The notes: generated by a model not told the origin, from the sequence alone. Positions 8,339-17,196 are shown, counted from the stretch's first letter. The stretch: DNA of 64,000 nucleotides from [Flexibacter] sp. ATCC 35103 (GCF_001975985.1 NZ_MTQF01000003.1:797425-861424); one strand, 5' to 3'. Translations and numbers: made by a program.

Positions 8339-9007
8339 CTAAGCACTCCCTTTTGTAATCCAATAATAGAGAAAATAATAAGGGGCTATTTCAAGAGCGC
8401 AAAGATATAAAATAAAATAAAATAACTTACTGATTATTACGTTTTGATACGTTTTTATTGAAATAAAATATGAGTATAAGCTGATACATAGCGAAATACC
8501 TATGATTGCGAGTGGTATAATTTTAGGAATATTGTCATAATAAAACAAAATAGCATTAATAGGAAGGACTAAAACGCCAATATAAGTTCTGTAAGTGACT
8601 TTTTGTAAGTTAAAAAGATCGGCAAACTCATCAATGTTGAATGAAGTCGCTACTATTTTTTCGATTAAAAACTTCGCTAAAATAAAATAAAGCAAAAATG
8701 TAGCGATCTGAATAAACAGAATCCAATCTGTCTTTGAGGCATATCCAAAAATATGCATCGTCAACTGAATGAAAAAAGCATATGAAATAACCTGTACAAA
8801 AAACAGACCAACAGTAAAACTGCTTTTTAGATGGCTGTTATCACGATAGATTTTTGCATACTTGTCTGAAAAAATAAGCTTGCTGAATTCGCTAAATCTA
8901 GTTTCATAAGCTGATTTAGTCATAGCAACAACGGCAAAGGTCAACACAAATAAAAGTGTCGCCCAGTCTTTGTTTTCGATAATTCTAGGATGAAGGTGTT
9001 CAATCAT
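8339..9007 (-). CDS. DUF4271 integral membrane protein
   Basis: A 222-residue polytopic membrane protein with about six hydrophobic segments (e.g. WATLLFVLTFAVVAMTK, FTVGLFFVQVISYAFF, WILFIQIATFLLYFILA, IIPLAIIGISLCISLYSYFI, LFYFILYLCALEIAPYYFLY). It matches the Bacteroidota family DUF4271 by pattern. Function is unknown. It lies directly upstream of hemD on the same strand and is divergent from the polyprenol-phosphate mannosyltransferase gene. A TAATTTTG -7 element sits on the - strand at 9022-9015. Confidence 0.8.
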   Translation of the reverse strand: MIEHLHPRIIENKDWATLLFVLTFAVVAMTKSAYETRFSEFSKLIFSDKYAKIYRDNSHLKSSFTVGLFFVQVISYAFFIQLTMHIFGYASKTDWILFIQIATFLLYFILAKFLIEKIVATSFNIDEFADLFNLQKVTYRTYIGVLVLPINAILFYYDNIPKIIPLAIIGISLCISLYSYFISIKTYQNVIISKLFYFILYLCALEIAPYYFLYYWITKGSA

Positions 9008-9084
9008 AACGATACAAAATTAGTAATTTTTTGTATCAATACTTTTATTATATATTTATTATGAATCAAATGCTATAAAAAGTT

Positions 9085-9092
9085 TACTTTTG
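9085..9092 (+). promoter_or_regulatory. -7 element for the mannosyltransferase-dihydroorotase operon
   Basis: TACTTTTG fits TAnnTTTG exactly and ends 21 bases before the ATG. A 9-bp inverted repeat, GATACAAAA/TTTTGTATC (9011-9037), lies further upstream in this divergent spacer. Confidence 0.5.
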
Positions 9093-9113
9093 CGATGAAA
9101 TTTACGCAGAAAA

Positions 9114-9839
9114 ATGAATGATTGTATTGTCATAATTCCCACTTACAACGAAATCGAAAATATTGAAAGTATAGTTAGAGCTGTACTCTCGCAACATAAA
9201 CCTTTTCATCTTTTAATAATCGATGATAATTCGCCTGATTTTACGGCAAATAAGGTAATTGCATTGCAGGAAGAATTTCCGGACAGGTTGTTTTTAGAAA
9301 AAAGAGCTAAAAAATCAGGTTTAGGAACCGCTTATGTTCATGGTTTTAAATGGGCTTTGGAACGCAAATACGATTACATTTTTGAGATGGATGCAGATTT
9401 TTCTCACAACCCCAATGATCTCGAAAAATTATTTGATGCTTGTCATTTTGGCGGTGCAGATCTGGCTATTGGTTCTCGTTACGTAACCGGAGTAAATGTT
9501 GTAAACTGGCCTTTGAGCCGTGTTTTAATGTCTTATTTTGCATCAGTATACGTAAAGTTTATTACCGGAATGAAAATTCATGATGCTACAGCAGGTTTTG
9601 TTTGCTATAAAAGAGAAGTTCTGGAGAAAATTAATCTTAACAAAATTAAGTTTGTAGGTTATGCTTTTCAGATCGAAATGAAATACAGAACTTATTGTGC
9701 TAAATTTGAAATTACTGAGGTTCCTATTATCTTTACAGACAGAACCAAAGGCGTATCGAAAATGAGTAATGCCATTATCAAAGAAGCTATTCTGGGTGTA
9801 ATTTCACTTCGATTAAAAAAATTAGTCAATACCTTATAA
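9114..9839 (+). CDS. Polyprenol monophosphomannose synthase (GT2)
   Basis: A 241-residue family 2 glycosyltransferase of the DPM1 type, expected to move mannose from GDP-mannose to a polyprenyl phosphate at the cytoplasmic membrane face. It opens with IIPTYNEIENI and carries DDNSPD, the metal-binding EMDADFSHNP (Asp93, Asp95), GSRYVTG and a C-terminal VPIIFTDRTKGVSKM typical of DPM1-like enzymes. There is no membrane-anchor extension, as in single-domain bacterial members. Dihydroorotase follows after 10 bases and a DUF4296 gene after that, probably as one transcript. Confidence 0.88.
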   Translation: MNDCIVIIPTYNEIENIESIVRAVLSQHKPFHLLIIDDNSPDFTANKVIALQEEFPDRLFLEKRAKKSGLGTAYVHGFKWALERKYDYIFEMDADFSHNPNDLEKLFDACHFGGADLAIGSRYVTGVNVVNWPLSRVLMSYFASVYVKFITGMKIHDATAGFVCYKREVLEKINLNKIKFVGYAFQIEMKYRTYCAKFEITEVPIIFTDRTKGVSKMSNAIIKEAILGVISLRLKKLVNTL

Positions 9840-9849
9840 TACCACGACG

Positions 9850-11190
9850 ATGAACAGGATTTTAATAAAGAATGCTAAAATAGTAAACGAGGGATCTATT
9901 TTTGAAGGTGATGTCTTGATAGAAAACGACTTAATCGTAGAAGTAGCAGATAGCATTAGCTTAAAAACATCCGATTGTAAAGTAATAGATGCCGAAGGAA
10001 GTTTTTTAATTCCTGGTGCAATCGATGATCAGGTACATTTTAGAGAACCCGGATTAACGCACAAAGGCGATATAGAATCAGAATCAAGAGCTGCAGTAGC
10101 AGGAGGAATTACTTCTTTTATCGAGCAGCCTAATACAGTTCCTAATGCAGTAACTCAGGAAATTTTAGAAGATAAATATCAAATTGCTGCCGTGAAATCA
10201 TTTGCGAATTATTCGTTTATGATGGGTGCAACCAATGATAATCTGGAAGAAGTTTTAAAAACCAATCCAAAAAATGTTGCCGGAATCAAGATTTTCTTAG
10301 GTTCTTCTACCGGAAATATGTTGGTAGATAATGAAGCGACATTAGAAAAAATATTCTCAAGTACACCTATGTTAATCGCTGTGCATTGTGAAGATGAAAC
10401 AACGATTCAAAATAATCTTGCAGCTTTTAAAGAGCAATACGGAGATGATGTTCCGGTAACGGCGCACCATTTAATTCGTAGTGCAGAAGCTTGTTATATT
10501 TCGTCTTCAAAAGCAGTAGCATTGGCGAAAAAAACGGGAGCACGTTTGCATATTTTTCATCTTTCGACTGCGAAAGAAATGGAATTGTTCACAAATAAAA
10601 TCCCATTAGAAGATAAAAAAATTACCGCTGAGGTTTGTGTACATCATCTTTGGTTTACCGATGAAGATTATAAAACAAAAGGAAATTTCATCAAATGGAA
10701 TCCTGCCGTTAAAACCGCTGAGGACAGAGCTGAACTTTGGAAAGCTTTAAATGACGGACGTATTGATGTAATTGCTACAGATCACGCACCGCATACTAAA
10801 GAAGAAAAAATGCAGTCTTATCTAAATGCACCTTCCGGAGGTCCGCTTGTGCAACATGCTGTTGTGGCAATGTTTGAAGCACATCATCAGGGAAAAATTA
10901 CTGTAGAAAAAATAGTGGAGAAAATGTGCCACAATCCGGCTAAAATTTTCAAAATAGAAAAAAGAGGTTTTATCAAAGAAGGCTACTTTGCTGATTTGGT
11001 AATTGTAAATCCAAGTTTGCCGTGGAGTGTGAAACCTGAAAATATCCTGGCAAAATGCGGATGGTCACCTTTTGAGAATTATACTTTTAAATCCAGAATT
11101 ACACACACTTTTGTGAATGGTGAACTGGTTTATAATAATTTTAAAGTAAAAGACGTTCGCAACGGAAAAAGATTATTGTTTGATAGATAA
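9850..11190 (+). CDS. pyrC: Dihydroorotase (class I, multifunctional-complex type)
   Basis: Cyclises carbamoyl-aspartate to dihydroorotate, the third step of pyrimidine synthesis. The 446-residue amidohydrolase shows the entry motif DDQVHFREPG (59-68), GIKIFLGSSTGN, HCEDE, HLSTAKEM and the catalytic-Asp motif ATDHAPHT (about 311-317). The first His of the usual DxHxH metal motif is Gln61 here, while His63 is kept. Gene position and the rest of the signature still favour dihydroorotase. Allantoinase or a non-catalytic paralogue is the alternative. Confidence 0.88.
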   Translation: MNRILIKNAKIVNEGSIFEGDVLIENDLIVEVADSISLKTSDCKVIDAEGSFLIPGAIDDQVHFREPGLTHKGDIESESRAAVAGGITSFIEQPNTVPNAVTQEILEDKYQIAAVKSFANYSFMMGATNDNLEEVLKTNPKNVAGIKIFLGSSTGNMLVDNEATLEKIFSSTPMLIAVHCEDETTIQNNLAAFKEQYGDDVPVTAHHLIRSAEACYISSSKAVALAKKTGARLHIFHLSTAKEMELFTNKIPLEDKKITAEVCVHHLWFTDEDYKTKGNFIKWNPAVKTAEDRAELWKALNDGRIDVIATDHAPHTKEEKMQSYLNAPSGGPLVQHAVVAMFEAHHQGKITVEKIVEKMCHNPAKIFKIEKRGFIKEGYFADLVIVNPSLPWSVKPENILAKCGWSPFENYTFKSRITHTFVNGELVYNNFKVKDVRNGKRLLFDR

Positions 11191-11199
11191 AAAACGGAA

Positions 11200-11679
11200 A
11201 TGAAGAATTTAGTAATAATAATATTGGTTTTGTTTCTTTCTGTAAGTTGTAAAAAAGAGTTGGTCAAACAACCTGCAAAACTTATAGAGAAAGGAAAGAT
11301 GATTGATATTATGTATGATTTGTCTCTTTTGGATGCGATGAAATATCAAAATCCTTTATCATTGGATTCAACTGAAACGGATCCTACTAAATTTATTCTG
11401 AAAAAATATAAAGTAGACAGCCTGCAGTTTGCGCAAAGTAATATGTACTATGCAACTGATTATGAATCTTACAAAGAAATGTTTGATGAAATAAGCAAGC
11501 GATTGGCAGTGAATCAAAGAGCGACAGATTCAATAGTTAAAATTGAAGATAAAAAAGCAGCCAAAGAAAAGAAAAACAAGCCTAAAGATTCTATTAAAGA
11601 GGCGGTTAAAAAACCTTTGAAGCAACAAGTAAATATCGATTCGATAAAACAATTAATACAGTCAAGAAAGAAAAAGTAG
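11200..11679 (+). CDS. DUF4296 lipoprotein
   Basis: A 159-residue lipoprotein with signal IIILVLFLSVSCKKELVKQP (acylated Cys about residue 17). A helical region follows (IDIMYDLSLLDAMKYQNP, FILKKYKVDSLQFAQSNMYY) that fits the Bacteroidota family DUF4296. The C-terminus (about 118-159) is very Lys-rich and probably disordered. It sits 9 bases after dihydroorotase and ends 2 bases before the convergent epimerase gene. Function is unknown. Confidence 0.8.
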   Translation: MKNLVIIILVLFLSVSCKKELVKQPAKLIEKGKMIDIMYDLSLLDAMKYQNPLSLDSTETDPTKFILKKYKVDSLQFAQSNMYYATDYESYKEMFDEISKRLAVNQRATDSIVKIEDKKAAKEKKNKPKDSIKEAVKKPLKQQVNIDSIKQLIQSRKKK

Positions 11680-11681
11680 TT

Positions 11682-12683
11682 TTATAACTTCGAAACGTCT
11701 TTTATATATTGATGTACATCTAGAAAAACCGTTCCAAGAGCGGTTTTTATTTTTTCATTTGAATACAGATTTTTAGAATAAGAGGCTTTTGCTGTTGCCT
11801 TGGTAAGGCGTCTTTTCTGGAAAAATAAAGTAGAGAAAATCGCATCTGCAATCCAGAGAAAATTCATCAATAATGGTTTAGCGTGAATCCTTGGTTTTTT
11901 TACTTTTAAGGTGTCAGCAATTGTATTTAGGATATCTCTAAAAACAATGTTATCAGCAATTAAAGTGAAACGTTCGTTTTTGATATTGCTTTTCATTAAT
12001 TCGTACGCAATTCTAACCACGTCAGTTATGGTTATAAAGCCAGTATTTCCAAGCGTGTAAAACGAAAGTCCGTTCGCTACTTTTTGATACAATTCGCTGC
12101 TTCCTTGTTCGAAAATTTTTGTTTTAGGAATTGGTCCCAAAATCACACCCGGATTTATAATAATAACATTAAGTCCTTCCTGAAGTCCGCGCCAAACTTC
12201 CATTTCGGCACCATATTTAGAAATAGCGTAATCACTGTGAGGTTTTTCCGGATTCCAGTCGGTTTCTTCCGTAATGTAAGTTTCATGTGGAGCAATATCT
12301 CCTAAAGCAGCTATAGAACTTACAAAGCAAAATTTCTTTACTTCTTTAGCAATAGAAAAATTAACCATATTGGCTGTTCCTTCAATATTGGTTTTTCTCA
12401 GAGCATCTTCATCCTTGGGATCAAAGGAGATTAAAGCTGCGCAATGATAAACGTATTCAATATTAATAAAAGCATTTTCTAAAGAAGGAACATCTAAAAT
12501 ATCAGCTTCAAGCCAATTGATTTTTTCAAACAGATCTCCTTTTTTATACAACTCAAAAACCGATTTTGCTTTTTGAATGTTGTTTTGGTTTCGATAAATA
12601 GCCCGGACATTTTCTCCATTCTCAATTAAATGAAGCAATAAATGCGCGCCAACTAAACCTGTTCCTCCAGTTACTAATACCAT
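11682..12683 (-). CDS. NAD-dependent epimerase/dehydratase (extended SDR)
   Basis: A 333-residue short-chain dehydrogenase/reductase of the extended type. The start is chosen at MVLVTGGTGLVGAHLL, because the 54 codons upstream are a low-complexity translation of intergenic repeats. The Rossmann glycine motif is GGTGLVG (5-11), with DILDVPSLENA, YHCAALISFDP, SSIAALG and the catalytic pair Tyr-x-x-x-Lys in YAISKYGAE. The INPGVILGP and NFLWIADAIF segments resemble 3-beta-HSD/dihydroflavonol reductase-like members. The substrate cannot be told from the sequence. Confidence 0.87.
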   Translation of the reverse strand: MVLVTGGTGLVGAHLLLHLIENGENVRAIYRNQNNIQKAKSVFELYKKGDLFEKINWLEADILDVPSLENAFINIEYVYHCAALISFDPKDEDALRKTNIEGTANMVNFSIAKEVKKFCFVSSIAALGDIAPHETYITEETDWNPEKPHSDYAISKYGAEMEVWRGLQEGLNVIIINPGVILGPIPKTKIFEQGSSELYQKVANGLSFYTLGNTGFITITDVVRIAYELMKSNIKNERFTLIADNIVFRDILNTIADTLKVKKPRIHAKPLLMNFLWIADAIFSTLFFQKRRLTKATAKASYSKNLYSNEKIKTALGTVFLDVHQYIKDVSKL

Positions 12684-12714
12684 TTTGTAAAGATAAGTTT
12701 TTGTGTGAAAGGGG

Positions 12715-12830
12715 CAAAGTTGCAAAGGGACAAAGTTGCAAAGGTTTTTGATTTTGTGTTTTAAATTGACATTCATATTGTTTTTTGACTCTGATATTGA
12801 CATTGCCTTTTGATTTTGATATTGACATTG
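12715..12830. repeat. Short direct repeats in the epimerase-tyrS spacer
   Basis: CAAAGTTGCAAAGG occurs at 12715-12728 and 12731-12744 (16-bp period). TGATATTGACATTG occurs at 12792-12805 and 12817-12830 (25-bp period), with a degenerate third copy near 12763. These are two unrelated tandem units in a divergent promoter region. Confidence 0.65.
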
Positions 12831-12857
12831 ATTACATTTGCACAAATTATTTTAAAA

Positions 12858-14153
12858 ATGAAGAATCTAGTTGAAGAATTAAAGTGGCGAGGGTTATATC
12901 ATGATAGCATGCCAGGAACGGAAGAACAATTGCTTAAAGAGGTAACTACGGCATATATAGGTTTTGATCCAACGGCAGATTCACTACATATTGGTAGTAT
13001 GGTTCAGATTATTTTATTGGTTCACTTAAAGAATTTTGGTCATCAGCCTATTGCTTTGGTTGGTGGTGCAACCGGAATGATTGGTGACCCATCCGGTAAA
13101 TCTGACGAAAGAAATTTGTTGAACGAAGAAACTTTGGCTAAAAATGTTGCGGGAATAAAAAGTGTTTTATCTCGTTTCTTAGACTTTAATTCAAAAGATG
13201 CAAATGCTCCGGTGATGGTAAACAACTATGACTGGATGAAAGAATTCTCGTTTATTGATTTTGCACGTGAAGTTGGAAAACGAATCACGGTAAATTATAT
13301 GATGGCGAAGGATTCAGTAAAAAAGAGATTTGCCGGAGAAGGCGAAGGAATGTCTTTTACAGAATTCACCTATCAATTAATTCAGGGTTACGATTTTTAT
13401 CATTTATATAAAAATAACAATTGCGTGCTGCAAATGGGTGGTTCTGACCAATGGGGTAATATTACCACAGGTACAGAATTAGTGCGCAGAATGGGAGGAG
13501 AAAATGCAAAAGCTTTTGCATTGACAACGCCTTTGATTACAAAAGCAGACGGTTCTAAATTCGGTAAATCTGAAGGTGGAAATGTTTGGTTGGATGCTGA
13601 TAAAACTTCAGTTTATGCATTTTACCAGTTCTGGTTGAAAGTAACTGATATTGACGCGAAGAAATATATCAAAATCTTTACTTTTTTAGATAAAGAGGTA
13701 ATCGATGCGTTGATTGAAGAACATGAGGTAGCGCCGCATTTATGGGTTTTACAGAAAAAATTAGCAGAAGAAATTACGACTTTTGTACATGGAAAAGAAG
13801 CTTTAGAAAAAGCAATTCAGGCTTCGAATATTTTATTTGGAAGTTCTACTGCAGATGATTTGAAGAAATTAGATGAAACTACTTTTTTAGAAGTTTTTGA
13901 TGGAGTTCCTCAAGCTGAAATCGCAAAAGCAGATTTGGAAAACGGATTGGATATTGTTACTGTTTTAAACGAAAAAACGGGGTTTTTTAAGTCAAACGGA
14001 GAAGCAAGAAGAGCTTTGACAGCTAATTCTATTTCTGTAAACAGAGAAAAAATAAAAGAAGATTTTGTTTTGACAGCAAATGATTTGATCAATAATCAGT
14101 TTGTATTGTTACAAAGCGGAAAGAAAAACTACTTTGTAATAAGAGTGGTTTAA
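12858..14153 (+). CDS. tyrS: Tyrosyl-tRNA synthetase
   Basis: Charges tRNA-Tyr. The 431-residue protein starts at [10 protein letters not shown]; 16 further in-frame codons upstream fall in the repeat region and are rejected. Class I motifs are HIGS (44-47) and KFGKS (234-238), the usual KMSKS variant in bacterial Tyr[21 protein letters not shown] is the tyrosine/ATP-site segment. A C-terminal S4-type RNA-binding domain ([19 protein letters not shown]) is complete. The gene is single, ending before an inverted repeat shared with the convergent LuxE-like gene. Confidence 0.97.
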   Translation: MKNLVEELKWRGLYHDSMPGTEEQLLKEVTTAYIGFDPTADSLHIGSMVQIILLVHLKNFGHQPIALVGGATGMIGDPSGKSDERNLLNEETLAKNVAGIKSVLSRFLDFNSKDANAPVMVNNYDWMKEFSFIDFAREVGKRITVNYMMAKDSVKKRFAGEGEGMSFTEFTYQLIQGYDFYHLYKNNNCVLQMGGSDQWGNITTGTELVRRMGGENAKAFALTTPLITKADGSKFGKSEGGNVWLDADKTSVYAFYQFWLKVTDIDAKKYIKIFTFLDKEVIDALIEEHEVAPHLWVLQKKLAEEITTFVHGKEALEKAIQASNILFGSSTADDLKKLDETTFLEVFDGVPQAEIAKADLENGLDIVTVLNEKTGFFKSNGEARRALTANSISVNREKIKEDFVLTANDLINNQFVLLQSGKKNYFVIRVV

Positions 14154-14156
14154 CTG

Positions 14157-14218
14157 TTTAATCGGTTAATCGTTTAGTCGTTACATAAAGAAAACGATTA
14201 AACAAATCAACGATTAAA
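14157..14218. terminator. Two-part inverted repeat between convergent genes
   Basis: TTTAATCG (14157-14164) pairs with CGATTAAA (14211-14218), and TTAATCGTTT (14166-14175) with AAACGATTAA (14192-14201). Together they can form one long interrupted stem between tyrS and the convergent gene. A terminator role is inferred from position. Confidence 0.5.
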
Positions 14219-14220
14219 TT

Positions 14221-15216
14221 TTAAAGCACCATTAAATTACAACCACGAATATCCGAATTATCAAAACGTCCCAATACCTCAAAAGAGTTGTTGGGATTTT
14301 TTTTGCCTAAATCCTGGGTAGCGATAAAAGAACATGAGTTGATGTTGGCTAAATCAATTACATTGATTCCACCTGTTTTTCCGTTTTTGACATAAGTAAG
14401 AGCGTCTTCAGGATCACGAATTAAAATGTGCATCCATGACGGACATTCAAAAACTCCTTCTCCTAAAGAATAGGCTTGTCCTAAAAGTTCGGTCATTCCA
14501 TATTCTGAATGAATTGCTGTAACGCCAAAACCTTTACAAAGTTCTTCGTGCAGTTCTTCGCGAATCATTTCTTTACGTTTTCCTTTCATTCCTCCGGTTT
14601 CCATAATAATGGTATTCTGAAGATTGAATTGGTGTTTTTCGATCAAATCTAATAAAGCATAGGTAACACCAATTAAAATAACATTTTGACCAGATTCGTC
14701 AAGAGTTGTCAATTTTTTAATTAAGTCATCGTGATTGTGCAAATAAAACCCGCTATCCGGCTGATTGGATAGTTTTATTAAATCTTCGACCATATAAATA
14801 AGTGAAGATCCATCGCGTTCGAGATAAGACGGCAAAAGAGCTAAAACAACGTAATCTTCGATATTGCCGTAGAATTGAGAAAACCCATTGCGGTAACTTT
14901 CCTCATATAGGGAAACATTGGTCACTACATGTCGGCTTGTAATCATTCCGGTAGTTCCGCTGCTGGTAAAAGTAACCTGAGCAGGATCATTATTAGAAAC
15001 TACATTATGGCTTTTGAAAAACTGAATAGGTAAAAACGGAATTTGTTCCGGTGATTTTACCTGTTGTGGATTGACTTTTAAAAAATCACAGAACTCCCTA
15101 TATACGATATTATTCTCGTGTTGAAAACGAAATACTTTTAAGGCTATTTTTTCAAATTGTTTTTGACTCGAAATCGTAAATATATCGCTGGCTGTGATCA
15201 AAACTTTTTTTTGCAA
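14221..15216 (-). CDS. LuxE/PaaK-like acyl-protein synthetase family protein
   Basis: A 331-residue member of the adenylate-forming LuxE group, which activates acyl groups with ATP. The nucleotide-binding loop is FTSSGTTGMITS (SSGTTG at 85-90). Further features are FLPIQFFKSH, METGGMKGKRKEM, IHSEYGMTELLGQAYS and GGINVIDLANINSCSFI, which match the LuxE core and the C-terminal adenylation motif. No luciferase or fatty-acid reductase genes are nearby, so a bioluminescence role is not implied. In Flavobacteriia such genes are usually labelled acyltransferase. Substrate unknown. Confidence 0.8.
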   Translation of the reverse strand: MQKKVLITASDIFTISSQKQFEKIALKVFRFQHENNIVYREFCDFLKVNPQQVKSPEQIPFLPIQFFKSHNVVSNNDPAQVTFTSSGTTGMITSRHVVTNVSLYEESYRNGFSQFYGNIEDYVVLALLPSYLERDGSSLIYMVEDLIKLSNQPDSGFYLHNHDDLIKKLTTLDESGQNVILIGVTYALLDLIEKHQFNLQNTIIMETGGMKGKRKEMIREELHEELCKGFGVTAIHSEYGMTELLGQAYSLGEGVFECPSWMHILIRDPEDALTYVKNGKTGGINVIDLANINSCSFIATQDLGKKNPNNSFEVLGRFDNSDIRGCNLMVL

Positions 15217-15304
15217 AGATATTGTTTTTAGTTTTCAGTCCCAGTTTTTCAGTTGCAGTTTTTGCATGTAATGAAACTGAAAACTGAGACTTAGACTGAA
15301 AACT

Positions 15305-15332
15305 AAAAAAGCTCCTGAAAAGGAGCTTTTTT
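15305..15332. terminator. Intrinsic terminator downstream of the sorting-domain miniprotein
   Basis: AAAAAAGCTCCT, loop GAAA, AGGAGCTTTTTT: a 12-bp stem usable from both strands. Upstream at 15228-15300 lie CAGTTTTCAGT-type inverted repeats, a family also seen at about 36982-37097. Confidence 0.85.
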
Positions 15333-15339
15333 TTATAAT

Positions 15340-15684
15340 TTATCGAATAATGAGCTTTCGTGTTGCAGAAGCATTTTCTTCGCTTATCTTGATGATATAA
15401 ACGCCGGGAACCAGATCTGAAACATTTAATTCTCTCGAACTTAAATGTGCCTGAAGTACTTTTTTACCCAGCACATCAAAGATTGTTATTTCTTTTTCTA
15501 AATCATTTTTAGAGGAAATGTATACTTTTCCGCTTGTAACCGGATTAGGGTACAAGCTTAAACCCTCAATAGCAGATGCAGTTGCATCCTGAGGTTTTGG
15601 TAATTGCTTGCTCTCTTGCGCCGAAGCACCCAGAGTAAAGAAAAAAGCCAATAAGAGTGTAATATAAAAGTAGTTTTTTACCAT
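15340..15684 (-). CDS. Miniprotein consisting of a signal peptide and a type A T9SS sorting domain
   Basis: 114 residues, started at MVKNYFYITL. A signal peptide ends at GASAQ (about 23). A short linker and a complete type A C-terminal sorting domain follow: SLYPNPVTSGKVYISS, ITIFDVLGKKVLQA, LVPGVYIIKI, ATRKLIIR. This domain sends cargo through the type IX secretion system and is normally removed for surface attachment. Here there are only about 20 residues of possible cargo. It is flanked by terminators on both sides and is therefore its own transcription unit. Confidence 0.85.
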   Translation of the reverse strand: MVKNYFYITLLLAFFFTLGASAQESKQLPKPQDATASAIEGLSLYPNPVTSGKVYISSKNDLEKEITIFDVLGKKVLQAHLSSRELNVSDLVPGVYIIKISEENASATRKLIIR

Positions 15685-15741
15685 CGCATTATTTTGATTA
15701 ATGTAAATATACAAAAAAAAATACAAAAACTACGCCAAAAA

Positions 15742-15770
15742 AAAAACATCCTAATATTTAGGATGTTTTT
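15742..15770. terminator. Intrinsic terminator after the beta-helix lipoprotein gene
   Basis: AAAAACATCCTAA, loop TAT, TTAGGATGTTTTT: a 13-bp stem in the spacer, separating the lipoprotein transcript from the sorting-domain gene. Confidence 0.8.
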
Positions 15771-15853
15771 AACATTTTATATATGAAGTGATTAGAAACC
15801 AACTGACCAGCTATTGATCCATTGTTAGTTATTTATCATCTTTCGTATTTTAA

Positions 15854-16987
15854 TTATTTAGTCCAATCAGCCCAAGTAGGTAAAGTTGCACCAGCTCCAG
15901 CTCCAATTGCTCCAGTTGTAGTTCCAGATAATTTAGGACCAGTTAAATCAGTAATTTGGGCACCAAAAGTATAGTTTGTAATTGTAAAGAAACCAGCAGT
16001 AAGATTCGCAACAGCACCAGCATCAGTAGCTAATTTAGCAAGAGCAGCAGGCATATCATCAGCAACATATAAGTTTGTGTAAGCTTGTTTTCCACCACCT
16101 TCTTTGTAGTTGATTGTTTTTTCGTCAGCTGTAAAAGCTGCACCACCTTTAATGATTGAGAAGTTAACTAATTTAGCATTAGTTAAAGGAAGAGCTCCAC
16201 TTGGATCTTTTTCATTGTTAGATCCTTCAACACCAGCTTTAGTAACACCTTTAATATATACATTAGTAGCAGTTCCTTGCCATCCGTCAGCGAAATCTAA
16301 TGAATCGTCATAAGAATTTACAATTACTAAGTTAGAAGCGTTTACTGCTCCACCAAAGAATTCGATACCATCATCACCACTTTCGAAAGCATAGATGTTA
16401 GAAACTACAGTTCCTGAACCTACTCCGAAGAAAGAAACACCATTGTATTCTTTAGTTGCAGAGAATTTAGAACCAGTGTAAGCAATTTTTAAGTAATTAA
16501 TGTTTCCTGAGTTATCAGCATTGTCAGTTCCTCCGTAGCTTAAACCACCTACTTCAGAAGTTCCGTTAGCTCCAGTATTTACGATACCATTACCAGCGAT
16601 AATTAATCCACCCCAATCACTTTGAGCCGGAGTTGCTTTTCCAGATGTCATAGTTACTGGTTTTGCAGCAGTACCGTTGATGTTGATTTTTGCATTTCTT
16701 TCTACAGCAATAAATAAAGAAGTAGCTTCTGCAGTAGCAGAACTTTTGATAGTTGTTCCAGCAGGAATAACTAAAGTTGCTCCAGCTTTTACTACTAAAC
16801 CTCCAGTTAAAGTATAAGTTTGAGCAGGGTCTAAAGTAACAACACCATCATTGATGTTTCCTTTTAAATCGTCAACTTTTAAAACGAAAGTACTTTTGTT
16901 TTCGTCGCTTTTGTTATTGTCGTCAGAACTACAGCTTGTTAAAGCAAGTCCTAATATTGCAGCTACTGCAAAAAATGATTTTTTCAT
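15854..16987 (-). CDS. Beta-helix-like surface lipoprotein, predicted Pho-regulated
   Basis: A 377-residue lipoprotein with signal peptide and lipobox LTSC (Cys19) followed by SSDDN. The body is Gly/Ala/Asn-rich and shows right-handed parallel beta-helix-like repeats (LVVKAGATLVIPAGTTIKSS, AVERNAKININGT, WGGLIIAGNGIVNTG, VSNIYAFESGDDGIEFFGG, LVIVNSYDDSLDFADGWQGT). Asp-rich turns such as ESGDDGIEFF and NSYDDSLDF could bind ligand or metal. Its promoter carries an 11-bp direct-repeat array like those of the TonB receptor and porin genes. I infer a role as partner of the adjacent receptor in capture of phosphate or a phosphorylated compound. Direct evidence of function is absent. Confidence 0.75.
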   Translation of the reverse strand: MKKSFFAVAAILGLALTSCSSDDNNKSDENKSTFVLKVDDLKGNINDGVVTLDPAQTYTLTGGLVVKAGATLVIPAGTTIKSSATAEATSLFIAVERNAKININGTAAKPVTMTSGKATPAQSDWGGLIIAGNGIVNTGANGTSEVGGLSYGGTDNADNSGNINYLKIAYTGSKFSATKEYNGVSFFGVGSGTVVSNIYAFESGDDGIEFFGGAVNASNLVIVNSYDDSLDFADGWQGTATNVYIKGVTKAGVEGSNNEKDPSGALPLTNAKLVNFSIIKGGAAFTADEKTINYKEGGGKQAYTNLYVADDMPAALAKLATDAGAVANLTAGFFTITNYTFGAQITDLTGPKLSGTTTGAIGAGAGATLPTWADWTK

Positions 16988-17023
16988 TGTTGTTGTGTTT
17001 TTTATTGTTTTATTTATTTAAGG

Positions 17024-17078
17024 CAAAGTAAATGAACATATGTTTTTGCTGAGTTAAGACGGTATTAATAATATATTA
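17024..17078 (-). promoter_or_regulatory. Candidate Pho box array and -7 element of the beta-helix lipoprotein gene
   Basis: Reading the - strand: hexamers TAATAT, TAATAC, TAACTC and AAACAT start at 17078, 17067, 17056 and 17045, exactly 11 bp apart. Eight bases then separate the last hexamer from the -7 element TTACTTTG (17031-17024). This is the same spacing as at the TonB receptor and porin promoters. No -33 TTTG is evident, as expected where an activator replaces it. Confidence 0.65.
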
Positions 17079-17140
17079 AGTATATGGCTATAAAGTCAAT
17101 TGTACTTAATGTAAAATTTACATTGACTTTTGATGTAATA

Positions 17141-17176
17141 AAAAAAGGTGATTGGTATAAGCCAATCACCTTTTTT
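17141..17176. terminator. Intrinsic terminator after the TonB receptor gene
   Basis: AAAAAAGGTGATTGG, loop TATAAG, CCAATCACCTTTTTT: a 15-bp stem between the receptor stop codon and the lipoprotein promoter. The two genes therefore have separate transcripts. Confidence 0.87.
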
Positions 17177-17196
17177 AGTATTGCTAAGATGTATTC

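Noticed and set aside
12715..12830. Possible CRISPR-like array
   Set aside because: Only two copies of each of two different short units, with no spacers of constant length and no cas genes nearby.
12684..12845. N-terminal extension of the epimerase frame
   Set aside because: The 54 codons translate direct repeats (CAAAGTTGCAAAGG, TGATATTGACATTG) and give a low-complexity peptide. The family start is the glycine-rich MVLVTGGTG.
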